Shown one piece after another: positions 25,586 through 33,881 of a stretch of 64,000 bases of DNA (the stretch's first letter is position 1; every line of letters begins with the position of its first letter). This stretch comes from Martinezella lusitana. Its GTDB lineage: Bacteria; Pseudomonadota; Alphaproteobacteria; Rhizobiales; Rhizobiaceae. The stretch spans positions 62,001 to 126,000 of the forward strand of contig NZ_JACHBG010000004.1 of NCBI RefSeq assembly GCF_014207095.1. Reading direction: 5' to 3'. The notes below the pieces were generated by a model. The model did not search any database, had not been told where the DNA came from, and saw only the letters and a list, made by a program, of their open reading frames with translations. The translations under genes and the position numbers were made by a program.

Positions 25586-27235
25586 ATGGCACGTCAGTTT
25601 ATTTATCATATGGCCGGACTGAATAAGTCCTATGGCGCCAAGAAGATCCTCGAGAATATCCATCTCTCCTTCTATCCTGACGCCAAGATCGGTATTCTCG
25701 GCCCGAACGGCGCCGGTAAGTCGACGGTGCTGCGCATCATGGCCGGCCTCGACAAGGAATATACCGGCGAAGCCTGGCTGGCCGAAGGCGCCACCATCGG
25801 CTACCTGGCGCAGGAGCCCCAGCTCGATCCCAACAAGACGGTTTTCGAAAACGTCATGGAAGGCGTTGCCAAGAAAACCGAAATCCTCAATCGCTACAAC
25901 GAATTGATGATGAACTATTCCGACGAGACGGCGGAAGAGGGCGCCAAGCTTCAGGACATCATCGACAGCCAGAATCTCTGGGATCTGGAAAGTCAGGTCG
26001 AGATGGCGATGGAAGCATTGTGCTGCCCGCCGCGCGATGCCGAAGTCACCAGCCTTTCCGGCGGCGAGCGCCGCCGTATCGCGCTTTGCCGCCTGCTTCT
26101 CTCTCAACCGGACCTGCTGCTGCTCGACGAACCGACCAACCATCTCGACGCCGAGACCATCGCCTGGCTGGAAAAGCACCTGCGCGACTATCCGGGTGCC
26201 GTGATGATGATCACCCACGATCGCTACTTCCTCGACAATGTTACCGGCTGGATTCTCGAACTCGACCGCGGCCGTGGCATTCCCTACGAAGGCAACTATT
26301 CCGCCTATCTGCGGGCCAAGGCCAAGCGCATGCAGCAGGAAGCCCGCGAAGAAGCCGGCCGTCAGAAGGCAATCAGCCGCGAACAGGAATGGATCGCCTC
26401 CAGCCCCAAGGCCCGTCAAGCCAAGTCCAAGGCGCGTATCAACGCTTACGAACAGCTGGTCGATGCTGCCGAGAATCAGCGTCCAGGCGATGCGCAGATT
26501 ATCATTCCGGTCAGCGAGCGTCTCGGCCAGGTAGTGATCGAGATGGAGGGCATCACCAAGGGCTTCGAAGGCCGCACGCTGATCAACGATCTGTCGATCA
26601 AGCTGCCGCCGGGCGGCATCGTCGGCATCATCGGCCCGAACGGCGCCGGCAAGACCACCCTGTTCAAGATGATCACGGGGCAGGAAAAGCCGGATTCCGG
26701 CTCGGTCCGCATCGGCGAGACGGTGCATCTCAGTTATGTCGACCAGAGCCGCGATGCGCTTGACGGCAATAAAACCGTGTGGGAGGAAATCTCTGGCGGC
26801 GCCGAAATCATCAAGCTCGGCAAGTTCGACATGAACTCGCGCGCCTATTGCGGCGCCTTTAACTTCAAGGGCGGTGACCAGCAGCAGAAGGTTGGCAATC
26901 TCTCCGGCGGTCAGCGCAACCGTGTTCACCTAGCCAAGATGCTGAAGGCTGGCGGCAACGTGCTTCTGCTCGACGAACCCACAAACGACCTTGATACGGA
27001 AACGCTGGGGGCTCTGGAAAGCGCGCTCGAAAACTTCGCCGGCTGCGCCATCATCATTAGCCATGATCGCATGTTCCTCGACCGTCTTGCCACGCATATC
27101 CTAGCCTTTGAAGGCGAAGGCCATGTCGAATGGTTCGAAGGCAACTTCGAGGATTACGAGCAGGACAAGATCCGCCGTCTCGGCCCCGATGCCCTCAATC
27201 CGGGCAGCCAGGCGCACAAGCGGCTGACGCGCTAA
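25586..27235 (+). CDS. ettA: Energy-dependent translational throttle protein EttA (ABC-F)
   Basis: 549 residues (family about 555). It has two ABC domains without membrane segments: Walker A GPNGAGKST (about 39-47) and GPNGAGKTT (about 350-358), signatures LSGGERRRIAL and LSGGQRNRVHL, and Walker B LLLLDEPTNHLD and VLLLDEPTNDLD. The linker GNYSAYLRAKAKRMQQEA is the P-site tRNA-interaction motif, and the EttA-type arm follows the first ABC domain. EttA binds the ribosomal E site and gates the first peptide bond according to the ATP/ADP ratio. The ATG at 25586 gives MARQF, the usual beginning; the earlier ATG at 25556 is less likely. A terminator follows. Confidence 0.95.
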   Translation: MARQFIYHMAGLNKSYGAKKILENIHLSFYPDAKIGILGPNGAGKSTVLRIMAGLDKEYTGEAWLAEGATIGYLAQEPQLDPNKTVFENVMEGVAKKTEILNRYNELMMNYSDETAEEGAKLQDIIDSQNLWDLESQVEMAMEALCCPPRDAEVTSLSGGERRRIALCRLLLSQPDLLLLDEPTNHLDAETIAWLEKHLRDYPGAVMMITHDRYFLDNVTGWILELDRGRGIPYEGNYSAYLRAKAKRMQQEAREEAGRQKAISREQEWIASSPKARQAKSKARINAYEQLVDAAENQRPGDAQIIIPVSERLGQVVIEMEGITKGFEGRTLINDLSIKLPPGGIVGIIGPNGAGKTTLFKMITGQEKPDSGSVRIGETVHLSYVDQSRDALDGNKTVWEEISGGAEIIKLGKFDMNSRAYCGAFNFKGGDQQQKVGNLSGGQRNRVHLAKMLKAGGNVLLLDEPTNDLDTETLGALESALENFAGCAIIISHDRMFLDRLATHILAFEGEGHVEWFEGNFEDYEQDKIRRLGPDALNPGSQAHKRLTR

Positions 27236-27255
27236 CCTCTCGGTTTTGCAATTCG

Positions 27256-27283
27256 AAAACCCCGGCTTGTTCGGGGTTTTTGT
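27256..27283 (+). terminator. Intrinsic terminator of ettA
   Basis: AAAACCCCG (27256-27264) pairs with CGGGGTTTT (27272-27280), followed by TTG. It isolates ettA from the regulator downstream. Confidence 0.88.
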
Positions 27284-27391
27284 TTGCCCATCCGAGTATC
27301 CGGATATTCCGTTTTCGTCAGAAACTAAGAGATTTCCGACGTCGAATTAGCGTCGCGAGAGATTGGCTCTTGCAGATCGCGCTCAAATCAC

Positions 27392-27407
27392 ATAAAGATA
27401 TCTTTAT
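27392..27407. promoter_or_regulatory. Perfect 16-bp palindrome, candidate SahR-type operator
   Basis: ATAAAGATATCTTTAT is perfectly symmetric and lies 18 bases before the ArsR-methyltransferase start. Its form, an AT-rich ArsR-type palindrome, matches the class of site described for methionine-cycle ArsR regulators (SahR) in proteobacteria. Autoregulation and control of metF are expected. Confidence 0.7.
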
Positions 27408-27425
27408 ATCTTGATTGGGTGTCGA

Positions 27426-28451
27426 ATGACGGATCTGGTGAAGCTCGGCTTGGAAGAGGTTGTGGACGTGCTGAAGGCCGTCGGCGAACAGACACGGCTG
27501 CGTCTCATGGCGCTCCTTGCCGCAGGCGACCTGACTGTCACCGACCTTACTGAAATTCTCGGCCAATCGCAGCCCCGCATTTCTCGTCACCTGAAACTGC
27601 TGGGCGAGGCAGGTCTGATCGACCGCTATCAGGAGGGCGCCTGGGCCTATTTCCGTCTGAAGCAAGAGGGCAAGGCGGTAACGCTTGCGCATACTCTTCT
27701 GCGCCACACTGCTGAAAAGGATCCGGTGCTGTTGCGCGATGCGGAGCGTCTTAGTGCCGTCAAACGGGTCCGTGCCGAGCGGGCACAAGCCTATTTCAGC
27801 CGGAATGCGGCGGAGTGGGATGAGTTGCGCCGTCTGCATGCCGCTGATGAAGATGTGGACAAGGCGCTGATCGAGCTGATCGGCCCGCAGCAGATCGATT
27901 CCTTTCTTGATCTAGGAACCGGCACCGGGCGCATGCTGCAGCTATTGGCAGGGCATTACAGGCGCGCGATCGGCATCGACGCCAGCCGTGACATGCTTGC
28001 CGTCGCGCGGGCCAATCTCGACCGTTCCAACATTACCGCAGCCTCGGTGCGCCAAGGCGACATTTTCAACCTGCCCCTCGAAGAGCAGGATTTCGATCTG
28101 ATCACCATTCACCAGGTGCTGCATTTTCTCGATCAGCCCGAGATTGCGATTGTGGAGGCCGTACGAATGCTGCGGCCCGGCGGTCGGCTTGTGATTATCG
28201 ATCTGGCGCCGCACGGGCTTGAATATTTGCGTGATGAGCATGCGCATCTGCGTCTCGGCTTCTCGCACCAGACCATATCGGATTGGCTGAAATTGGCGGG
28301 GCTCGATGTCGAGCAGGTACAGGATCTTCATTCAGGGAAGGAAAGCGGTCAGGCGCTGACAGTCACCATTTGGCTGGCGCGCGACCCGCGGCTGCTGATC
28401 GCGGCCGAGCAGGATCGCCAATCGTCCCCCATTCTTGCTGGGAGAGTTTGA
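27426..28451 (+). CDS. ArsR-family regulator fused to a SAM-dependent methyltransferase domain
   Basis: 341 residues. The N-terminal winged helix (ALLAAGDLTVTDLTEILG, QSQPRISRHLKLLGEAGLI, about residues 28-66) is ArsR-type and lacks an evident metal-binding Cys cluster. A class I methyltransferase domain follows, with motif I FLDLGTGTGRMLQLLAGHY near residue 160 and GIDASRDMLAVARANL near 182. It is directly upstream of metF (one base apart) and has a perfect palindrome in front. This points to a SahR-like sensor of S-adenosylhomocysteine or SAM that controls methionine-cycle genes. The fused domain may bind the effector rather than catalyse. The ATG at 27426 is preferred over a TTG at 27411. 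Confidence 0.85.
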   Translation: MTDLVKLGLEEVVDVLKAVGEQTRLRLMALLAAGDLTVTDLTEILGQSQPRISRHLKLLGEAGLIDRYQEGAWAYFRLKQEGKAVTLAHTLLRHTAEKDPVLLRDAERLSAVKRVRAERAQAYFSRNAAEWDELRRLHAADEDVDKALIELIGPQQIDSFLDLGTGTGRMLQLLAGHYRRAIGIDASRDMLAVARANLDRSNITAASVRQGDIFNLPLEEQDFDLITIHQVLHFLDQPEIAIVEAVRMLRPGGRLVIIDLAPHGLEYLRDEHAHLRLGFSHQTISDWLKLAGLDVEQVQDLHSGKESGQALTVTIWLARDPRLLIAAEQDRQSSPILAGRV

Positions 28452-28452
28452 T

Positions 28453-29355
28453 ATGTCTTCGAAAACGGAAAACGGCCAAAGCGGCATCCGTATATCCTTC
28501 GAGTTCTTTCCGCCGAAGTCGGAGGAGGCCGAACAGCAGCTGTGGAACACCGTTGCTGATCTCACCGAGTGGGATCCCGAATTCGTCTCGGTTACCTATG
28601 GAGCGGGCGGCTCGACCAAGGCGCCGACGCTTTCCGCCGTGCGCAAGATGATTCATGAGACGCCGTTCACCACCGCGTCGCACCTGACCTGCGTCGGCGC
28701 CACGCGCGAGGACACGCATCGGGTGATCGATGAGTTTCTAGCGGCTGGCGTTCGCCGTTTCGTGGCCCTGCGTGGCGATCCGCCGGGTGGTGTCGGCTCT
28801 GCCTATCAGCCGCATCCAGGCGGCTATGCCAATGCAGCCGAACTGGTGGCTGCGCTGCGCGAGCGCGGCGATTTCGATATTTCCGTTTCGGCGTATCCGG
28901 AAAAGCATCCTGAGAGCCGCGATACTTCCGCCGATGTCGATATGTTGAAGCGCAAGGCTGATAACGGCGCCGACAGGGCTTTGACGCAGTTCTTCTTCGA
29001 TAATGATGCGTTCGAGCGCTATCATGACCGCGTGCGCGCTGCCGGGATCAAAATTCCGGTCGTGCCGGGAATCATGCCGATCCAGAATTTGACGCAGCTG
29101 AAGCGCTTTGCGGGCGCCTGCGGCACCAGCATTCCGTCTTGGCTCGACGAGCGTTTTGCAGGTACGGACGATGATATCGAGCTGCGTGCACAGGTTGCGG
29201 CCGAAGTTGCGGCCGAGCAGATCCAGGATCTGGTGCGCCGTGGCATAGACGAGTTTCATCTCTACACGATGAACCGTTCGCCGCTTGTATCCGCCGTTCT
29301 TGAACGGCTGGGAATTCAGCGCAAGGCTGATACGCGCGCGGGTGCTGCTGCCTGA
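28453..29355 (+). CDS. metF: Methylenetetrahydrofolate reductase
   Basis: 300 residues. It reduces 5,10-methylene- to 5-methyl-tetrahydrofolate, the methyl donor for methionine synthase, using FAD. Motifs: RISFEFFPPKSEEAEQQLW with the catalytic Glu near residue 15, TYGAGGSTKAPTL near 50, ALRGDPPGG near 110 with the FAD/folate Asp, YPEKHPES near 150, ALTQFFFDNDAFERY near 175 and PGIMPIQNLTQLKRF near 205. GGGAGAG supports the start at 28453. One base after the ArsR-methyltransferase stop, so co-transcribed with it and likely under the palindrome at 27392-27407. A terminator follows. Confidence 0.96.
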   Translation: MSSKTENGQSGIRISFEFFPPKSEEAEQQLWNTVADLTEWDPEFVSVTYGAGGSTKAPTLSAVRKMIHETPFTTASHLTCVGATREDTHRVIDEFLAAGVRRFVALRGDPPGGVGSAYQPHPGGYANAAELVAALRERGDFDISVSAYPEKHPESRDTSADVDMLKRKADNGADRALTQFFFDNDAFERYHDRVRAAGIKIPVVPGIMPIQNLTQLKRFAGACGTSIPSWLDERFAGTDDDIELRAQVAAEVAAEQIQDLVRRGIDEFHLYTMNRSPLVSAVLERLGIQRKADTRAGAAA

Positions 29356-29385
29356 CGGGCGTGGTGGATATAATATCTGTTCATG

Positions 29386-29420
29386 AAAAAGCGCATGTCC
29401 AACCCGGACATGCGCTTTTC
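29386..29420. terminator. Terminator of metF, possibly bidirectional
   Basis: AAAAGCGCATGTCC (29387-29400) pairs perfectly with GGACATGCGCTTTT (29406-29419) around a 5-base loop. The A-run and T-run allow use from either side, including by the small minus-strand gene at 29482. Confidence 0.92.
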
Positions 29421-29481
29421 TAATGGAATAGGTGTTTTGTTAGCTTTCGGAGTTCGATCGTTTGCAGGCTTACCCAAGTCG

Positions 29482-29559
29482 TCAGATGAAGAGCATTGTT
29501 ACGACAAAGGCAAAGGCTGCACCGACCACTAGGACGTTGATGGATCGCGTCAATCCCAT
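29482..29559 (-). CDS. 25-residue single-span membrane peptide
   Basis: A very short frame with an excellent ribosome site, AGGAGGAAGAC directly before the ATG. The peptide starts MGLTRSI and then has one hydrophobic run, NVLVVGAAFAFVVTMLFI, that would span the inner membrane with the basic N-terminus inside. The stop follows at once and the metF terminator lies downstream in a usable orientation. No family is recognised. Small membrane peptides often modulate a larger membrane protein, but no partner is evident. The adjacent gene upstream on the same strand is a DMT transporter on the far side of a 221-base gap. Real expression is likely from the ribosome site but unproven. Confidence 0.6.
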   Translation of the reverse strand: MGLTRSINVLVVGAAFAFVVTMLFI

Positions 29560-29780
29560 GTCTTCCTCCTCAGTCAGCCAGTAAGTTTTATGTCCAGAAT
29601 GTGTCCTTTGGAAAGGAAATTCGTTGCTGCGATGCGGTACGAGATTGCCATTCGGATTCATGGTCCGGCACCAGCGTGTTGATTTTATTTGGAAATCGCT
29701 CGCAACTGTCTCGCTAACGGATTGTGAATAAATATTACCAAGCAGCCTGCCTCGGGTAGGGAATACCGCCCCGAGGGTCG

Positions 29781-30716
29781 TTATTCGGGTCGCGTCAGGC
29801 CCGGGCGCGCGCCACCTCTGAGCCACGTGTAAACCCTGCCATCGAGAATGAGTAGTCCGGCGGCGATGAGCGCCATGCCTGCGACTTCACTGAAGCCGAG
29901 CCGCTCGCCGAGGAAGAGAAAGCCCAGCAAAATGGCGAAGGGCGGCACCAGCAGCGTGACGAGGGAGGTGTTGGTGGCGCCGGCAAGCGCCATGATGCGG
30001 AAGAAAAGGATATAGGCGAAGGCCGTCGACAGCAGGGCCAGACCCAGGATGGCTGCAATTGCCGTTAGCGGTGGCATTGCGAGGTGCCAAGGCTGATCCA
30101 TGCTCAAGGCAATCGGCAGCATGATGAGCGAGGAGCCGGTCAATTGGCCAACGGCGATGACGGGTGGCGCGATGCCCTTGAAGCGCTTCGCATAGATTGC
30201 CGCAAAGCCGTAGGAGATGGCTGCGAGGATTGGCAGCGTGACCGCCCATAACGGCACCGAGGCGCTGGCGGTCACGCTCGGGGCAAGTAGTACGACCGTG
30301 CCGGCAAGCCCGGTAAGGCAGCCGGCGAGTTTGGCCGATGTCAGGCGCTCGTCGGTCGTCAGCTGATTGCCGATCAGAACCGTCCAGATCGGTGTCGTGG
30401 CGTTGAGGATCGACGCAAGCCCGGCCCCCATCTGGGTTTGGCCGACAAAGAGCAATGTGTGGGGCACGGCATTGTTGATCAGGCCGAGCAGCAGGAATTG
30501 CCACCAATGGCGCCGCAGCGCCTCATAGACCCCGAAGCGACCGGCGAGATACAGGTGCAAGGCGAGGGCTGCCAGCGACAATCGCAGAAGAACAAGCGTG
30601 AAGGGCGGGACGTAGTGAACGGCAATCCGCGCGAAGAAAAAAGATCCGCCCCATATGAGTCCGAGCAATAGCAGCAGGCTCCAGGTCAAGGCACTCATTC
30701 GATTTTCGCTGCTCAT
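29781..30716 (-). CDS. DMT-superfamily (EamA) transporter
   Basis: 311 residues, ten membrane segments in two EamA repeats. SLLLLLGLIWGGSFFFARIA opens the first segment and LNATTPIWTVLIG lies near residue 105. The second repeat reads TAFAYILFFRIMALAGATNT near 235, then LVTLLVPPFAILLGFLFLGE. GGAGGAGA precedes the ATG. It is an inner-membrane exporter of the RhaT/EamA type with unknown substrate. It stands between the convergent metF side and a divergent-free stretch upstream of the murein transglycosylase terminator; no operon partner is evident. It is not closely similar to the DMT gene at 22636, judging by the motifs. Confidence 0.88.
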   Translation of the reverse strand: MSSENRMSALTWSLLLLLGLIWGGSFFFARIAVHYVPPFTLVLLRLSLAALALHLYLAGRFGVYEALRRHWWQFLLLGLINNAVPHTLLFVGQTQMGAGLASILNATTPIWTVLIGNQLTTDERLTSAKLAGCLTGLAGTVVLLAPSVTASASVPLWAVTLPILAAISYGFAAIYAKRFKGIAPPVIAVGQLTGSSLIMLPIALSMDQPWHLAMPPLTAIAAILGLALLSTAFAYILFFRIMALAGATNTSLVTLLVPPFAILLGFLFLGERLGFSEVAGMALIAAGLLILDGRVYTWLRGGARPGLTRPE

Positions 30717-30831
30717 CGCGTCTCCTCCGGTTCCTGCCTATGTAGCCCGAGAATAGGCGCTACCTCCACCCGTTTCCTGCGCTACGGGACAGAATGGGCA
30801 TAAGCGAACGATCGGCAACGTCCTGGCAAAC

Positions 30832-30860
30832 AAAAAGGCGGCTCCTTGGCCGCCTTTTCG
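30832..30860 (-). terminator. Terminator of the MltB-like transglycosylase gene
   Basis: AAAAGGCGGC pairs with GCCGCCTTTT (30833-30842 with 30849-30858). On the minus strand it is followed by TTTTTG, 19 bases beyond the stop. Confidence 0.88.
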
Positions 30861-30878
30861 ATAGATCTTTGAAGGATC

Positions 30879-32123
30879 TTAGAGTGCGTTGAGCAAAGCG
30901 GATGTCGCCCAACCGTCTGCAGGCATGCCGAGGCGGAATTGCTCCTTCTGGATGGCGACACGCGTGCCCGAACCGAGAATGCCGTCGATCTTGCCGACAT
31001 CGTAGCCGCGCGCAACGAGCTTCGTCTGAAGCGCCTTCATGTCGACATCGTTCAGGCCAACCTCAGGCGCGCCCTTGTTATAGGGAGGAGCGCCGGCGAA
31101 ACGCGTGGCGAAATAGGCGGCCGAGGTCGTGTAGATGAACGACTGGTTCCATCCGAGATAGGTATTGTAGTTCGGATAGGTCAGGAAAGCCGGTCCCTTG
31201 CGGCCTTGCGGCAGGATGAGCGCAGCTGGCAGAGACGCGAATTTGGTATCGCCATCACGCGGCTTGACGCCAAGCTTGAACCAATCACCAGCCGTCAGCG
31301 TGCCGCCAATGCCGGATTTTTCCCAGGGGAGATTATCTGGTACGGCGACTTCCTGCAGCCAGGGTTGATCGCGAATGAAGCCGAGATGCTGGAGGAAACG
31401 CGCCGTGGTCAGGATCACGTCGGGCGCGCTGGTCTTCAAATTAACGTGGCCGTCGCCATCGCCATCCGTGCCGTAGGCAATGATGTCGGGCGGCAGCATC
31501 TGTGTCTGGCCGATTTCACCGGCCCATGCGCCTGTCGTCGTCGTGGGATCGACGTCGCCACGCTGCACCAGTTCGATGAGCGCGATCAGGCGCGGGCGGA
31601 AGAACTCCGGCCGGCGGCAATCATGAGCGAGGGTGACCAGGGCGTTGCGGGTATTGAAGTTACCCTGAACTGCGCCGAAGTCGGTTTCCATCGCCCAGAA
31701 GGCGGTGATCACGCCGGCGGGAACGCCATAGTCCTTTTCAGCCTTGGCGAAGACGTCGGCATATTGCTTCATCTTCTGCCGGCCGATATCGAGGCGGCCC
31801 TGGCTGACGGTGCGCTGCGAGAATTCGAGGAAGGTCTGACGGAATACGCCCTGGCTTCGGTCCATGGCGAGAACTTTTTGGTCGATCTGCGCGCCGGCCA
31901 GCGTCTTGTCGGCGGATGCGGCGTCTGCACCGTCGGTAATTGCTTCGGCTTTCACACCGGCCAGGAAGGCTGCCAGATCGCCGCCACAGGCTGGCTTCGG
32001 ATTGGCGGCGCTGCTTGCGGGCGGTACTGCTGCAGGAGCCGCGCTCTGAGCGATTGCAGAGCCGGCCATGGCTGAAGCGAAGATCAACCCGAGCGTGCTG
32101 CGTCGAAGGGTGTGACGGTCCAT
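30879..32123 (-). CDS. Lytic murein transglycosylase (MltB-like) with peptidoglycan-binding domain
   Basis: 414 residues. A signal peptide (TLGLIFASAMAGSAIAQ) is followed by an Ala/Pro linker. The GH103-type catalytic domain is at about 45-345, with the active-site Glu in VITAFWAMETDFGAVQG near residue 145 and TGAWAGEIGQTQMLPPDIIA near 205. A C-terminal peptidoglycan_binding_1 domain (VDMKALQTKLVARGYDVGKI, DGILGSGTRVAIQKEQ) occupies about 345-410. It cleaves the glycan strand with 1,6-anhydro ends in the periplasm. There is no lipobox, so it is probably soluble. GAGAGGA precedes the start. It is single, with its own terminator. Confidence 0.93.
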   Translation of the reverse strand: MDRHTLRRSTLGLIFASAMAGSAIAQSAAPAAVPPASSAANPKPACGGDLAAFLAGVKAEAITDGADAASADKTLAGAQIDQKVLAMDRSQGVFRQTFLEFSQRTVSQGRLDIGRQKMKQYADVFAKAEKDYGVPAGVITAFWAMETDFGAVQGNFNTRNALVTLAHDCRRPEFFRPRLIALIELVQRGDVDPTTTTGAWAGEIGQTQMLPPDIIAYGTDGDGDGHVNLKTSAPDVILTTARFLQHLGFIRDQPWLQEVAVPDNLPWEKSGIGGTLTAGDWFKLGVKPRDGDTKFASLPAALILPQGRKGPAFLTYPNYNTYLGWNQSFIYTTSAAYFATRFAGAPPYNKGAPEVGLNDVDMKALQTKLVARGYDVGKIDGILGSGTRVAIQKEQFRLGMPADGWATSALLNAL

Positions 32124-32202
32124 GAACGATCCTCTCTAGTGATAGAATAGGGTCGCTTTCACAGAAGATTGTGACATTAGCAAGAGAGAAGTGGGCTCAG
32201 TC

Positions 32203-32994
32203 TCAAGAATTTCCTTGCTTCTGTACTGCCGCCACCCAGTTGTGCCAATTTTGCTCGGAACCGGCAAAGACATTGATATCCGTCGGCCCTTTGATGCCGG
32301 GGACGAGGCCCGTGGACGTATACTGCCAAAAGGCCCATGTGCGGTCCGCATAGATCTCTTTGGGGTGCTTTGCGACCGAGCGCACCCAGAAGTGATAGTC
32401 CTTGAAGTAGCCGACAAGGTTCTGCCGGTGGAAATCGACCGAGGTGTAGATGATCGGCCGTTTGCCGTAATAGGCCTGCAGGCGATCCATGAAGCGCTTT
32501 ATTTCCGTCCGCACGACCTCCGGGGCCGGCCTTGTCCGGCAAGTTGGCGAGCCGGGGTTCCATTCGACATCGACAACGGGGGGAAGCGCCATGGCATCCT
32601 TCGGTACGTTGCGGATGAACCAATCGGCCTGTTCGTCGGCAGTCGAGCAGAAATAGAAGAAGTGATAGGGCGCGTGCAGAAGCCCCGCGGTGCTGGCCTC
32701 ATTCCAGTATTCGGTGAAGCGCGGATCGATCCGATCCTTGCCTTCCGTTGCCTTGATGAAGACGAAAGCAACCCCGGAAGCCTTGACGGCCCGCCAGTCG
32801 ATGTCGCCCTGCCATTTCGAAATGTCGATGCCGTGGATGGCGTGTCGCTGCGGATGATCGCTGCCGAAATCCTGTGGTTTCGTATCGCTGAACCGGGTCT
32901 TGGCGGAGGATACGTCCGAGAAGGCATCGTAGCCTGTCGTGCAGCCGTTCACTAGAAAGGCGAGCGGCAATAGGCACAACAGAAGCCTGCGCAT
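32203..32994 (-). CDS. GH25 family lysozyme-like lipoprotein
   Basis: 263 residues. The N-terminus RRLLLCLLPLAFLVNGC has a lipobox (LVNGC), so it is likely a lipoprotein. The GH25 (Chalaropsis-type) muramidase fold is clear: GIDISKWQGDIDWRAVKASG near residue 55 with the first catalytic Asp, FVFIKATEGKDRIDPRF near 77, PPVVDVEWNPGSPTC near 138 with the second Asp-Glu pair, and RTWAFWQYTSTGLVPGIKGP near the end. It hydrolyses the MurNAc-GlcNAc bond. Upstream of it, 212 bases separate it from btaB, including the btaB terminator. Confidence 0.92.
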   Translation of the reverse strand: MRRLLLCLLPLAFLVNGCTTGYDAFSDVSSAKTRFSDTKPQDFGSDHPQRHAIHGIDISKWQGDIDWRAVKASGVAFVFIKATEGKDRIDPRFTEYWNEASTAGLLHAPYHFFYFCSTADEQADWFIRNVPKDAMALPPVVDVEWNPGSPTCRTRPAPEVVRTEIKRFMDRLQAYYGKRPIIYTSVDFHRQNLVGYFKDYHFWVRSVAKHPKEIYADRTWAFWQYTSTGLVPGIKGPTDINVFAGSEQNWHNWVAAVQKQGNS

Positions 32995-33124
32995 GTTTAT
33001 CCCGTCAACAACCGAGTGATCTAATTGCCCTGAGACCGGGTCTCCGCTTGAGGGTTCCCGTATCTGAAAGAGCGGTAGACCGCGCTGCAGACAGCCGATC
33101 TTGCCGCTTCGTTCACCATATCAA

Positions 33125-33167
33125 CGTAAAAAATGCGTTATCTTCAAGCAAATTCTTATGCTTGAAG
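33125..33167 (-). terminator. Probable terminator of btaAB
   Basis: Minus strand: CTTCAAGCA pairs perfectly with TGCTTGAAG around an 8-base loop (33142-33150 with 33159-33167), followed after ATAACGCA by TTTTTT. It lies 40 bases after the btaB stop. The gap between stem and T-run makes it slightly atypical. Confidence 0.6.
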
Positions 33168-33206
33168 CCTCTTCGACACTGGTTTCGCGCTGAAATCAGC
33201 TTGAGC

Positions 33207-33881
33207 TCAAGCGCCTTGCTTGGTGATGACGGCTCGCCAGGCGTAGCCTCGCCCGATCTTCTCGGTCTTGAGCGACATGCCGCGAGCTTGTGCCTTCTCT
33301 TCCAGCACTGTGAGGAGATCGGCGCGCGGTGTGACGTGAAATTTCTTCAGCCACCCTTTGAGAAGAGCCTGGAACCAGCCCGGTAAGCCCTCCTGCTGGC
33401 CGAAATCGACGATATGGAGCTCGCCGCCGGGTGCGACGGCGGCCAGCGATGCGTCGATCGCGTTCTTCCAGTCTGGGATCATCGACAGGGCGTAGGAAAC
33501 CATCACGCGGTCGAAGCCATCGACATGAAAGTCGGACGGAGAGAATGCCGTGGCGTCGGCGACGCGGAAATCCGGCATCTGCTTCAGGCCGCGAAAATTG
33601 TTACGGGCCGAAATCAGCATCTCCTGCGAGATGTCGAGGCCATACAGCTTCGAGGACGGGAACTTTCTGTAGGCGAGCAGCATGTTGCGTCCGGTGCCGC
33701 AACCGACTTCGAGCAGAGAGCCGCCGACCGGCACGTTGAGATGCGCGATCGTTCGATCACGTCCGAAGAGGTAGTATTTCCGCGTCAGATCGTAGATGTG
33801 ACGCTGATAGCGGTACATGCCGTCCATCAGCCTGGCATGGTTGTTGGCGCTGGTCTCTATACCGGTATCAGCCTGGCTCAC
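33207..33881 (-). CDS. btaB: S-adenosylmethionine:diacylglycerylhomoserine N-methyltransferase BtaB
   Basis: 224 residues from a GTG that overlaps the btaA stop by 4 bases (GTGA). It is a class I methyltransferase: GSLLEVGCGTGRNMLLAYRK near residue 54 is the SAM loop, GLDISQEMLISARNNFRGL follows, and FDRVMVSYALSMIPDWKNAI and GGELHIVDFGQQEGLPGWFQ are the later motifs. BtaB trimethylates the homoserine head group made by BtaA to give the betaine lipid DGTS. DGTS replaces phospholipids during phosphate shortage. The pairing with btaA and the translational coupling make the identification strong. Confidence 0.93.
   Translation of the reverse strand: MSQADTGIETSANNHARLMDGMYRYQRHIYDLTRKYYLFGRDRTIAHLNVPVGGSLLEVGCGTGRNMLLAYRKFPSSKLYGLDISQEMLISARNNFRGLKQMPDFRVADATAFSPSDFHVDGFDRVMVSYALSMIPDWKNAIDASLAAVAPGGELHIVDFGQQEGLPGWFQALLKGWLKKFHVTPRADLLTVLEEKAQARGMSLKTEKIGRGYAWRAVITKQGA

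Noticed and set aside
25559..26929. Minus-strand open frame opposite ettA
   Set aside because: Antisense shadow of EttA; no domain, and the plus-strand gene is certain.
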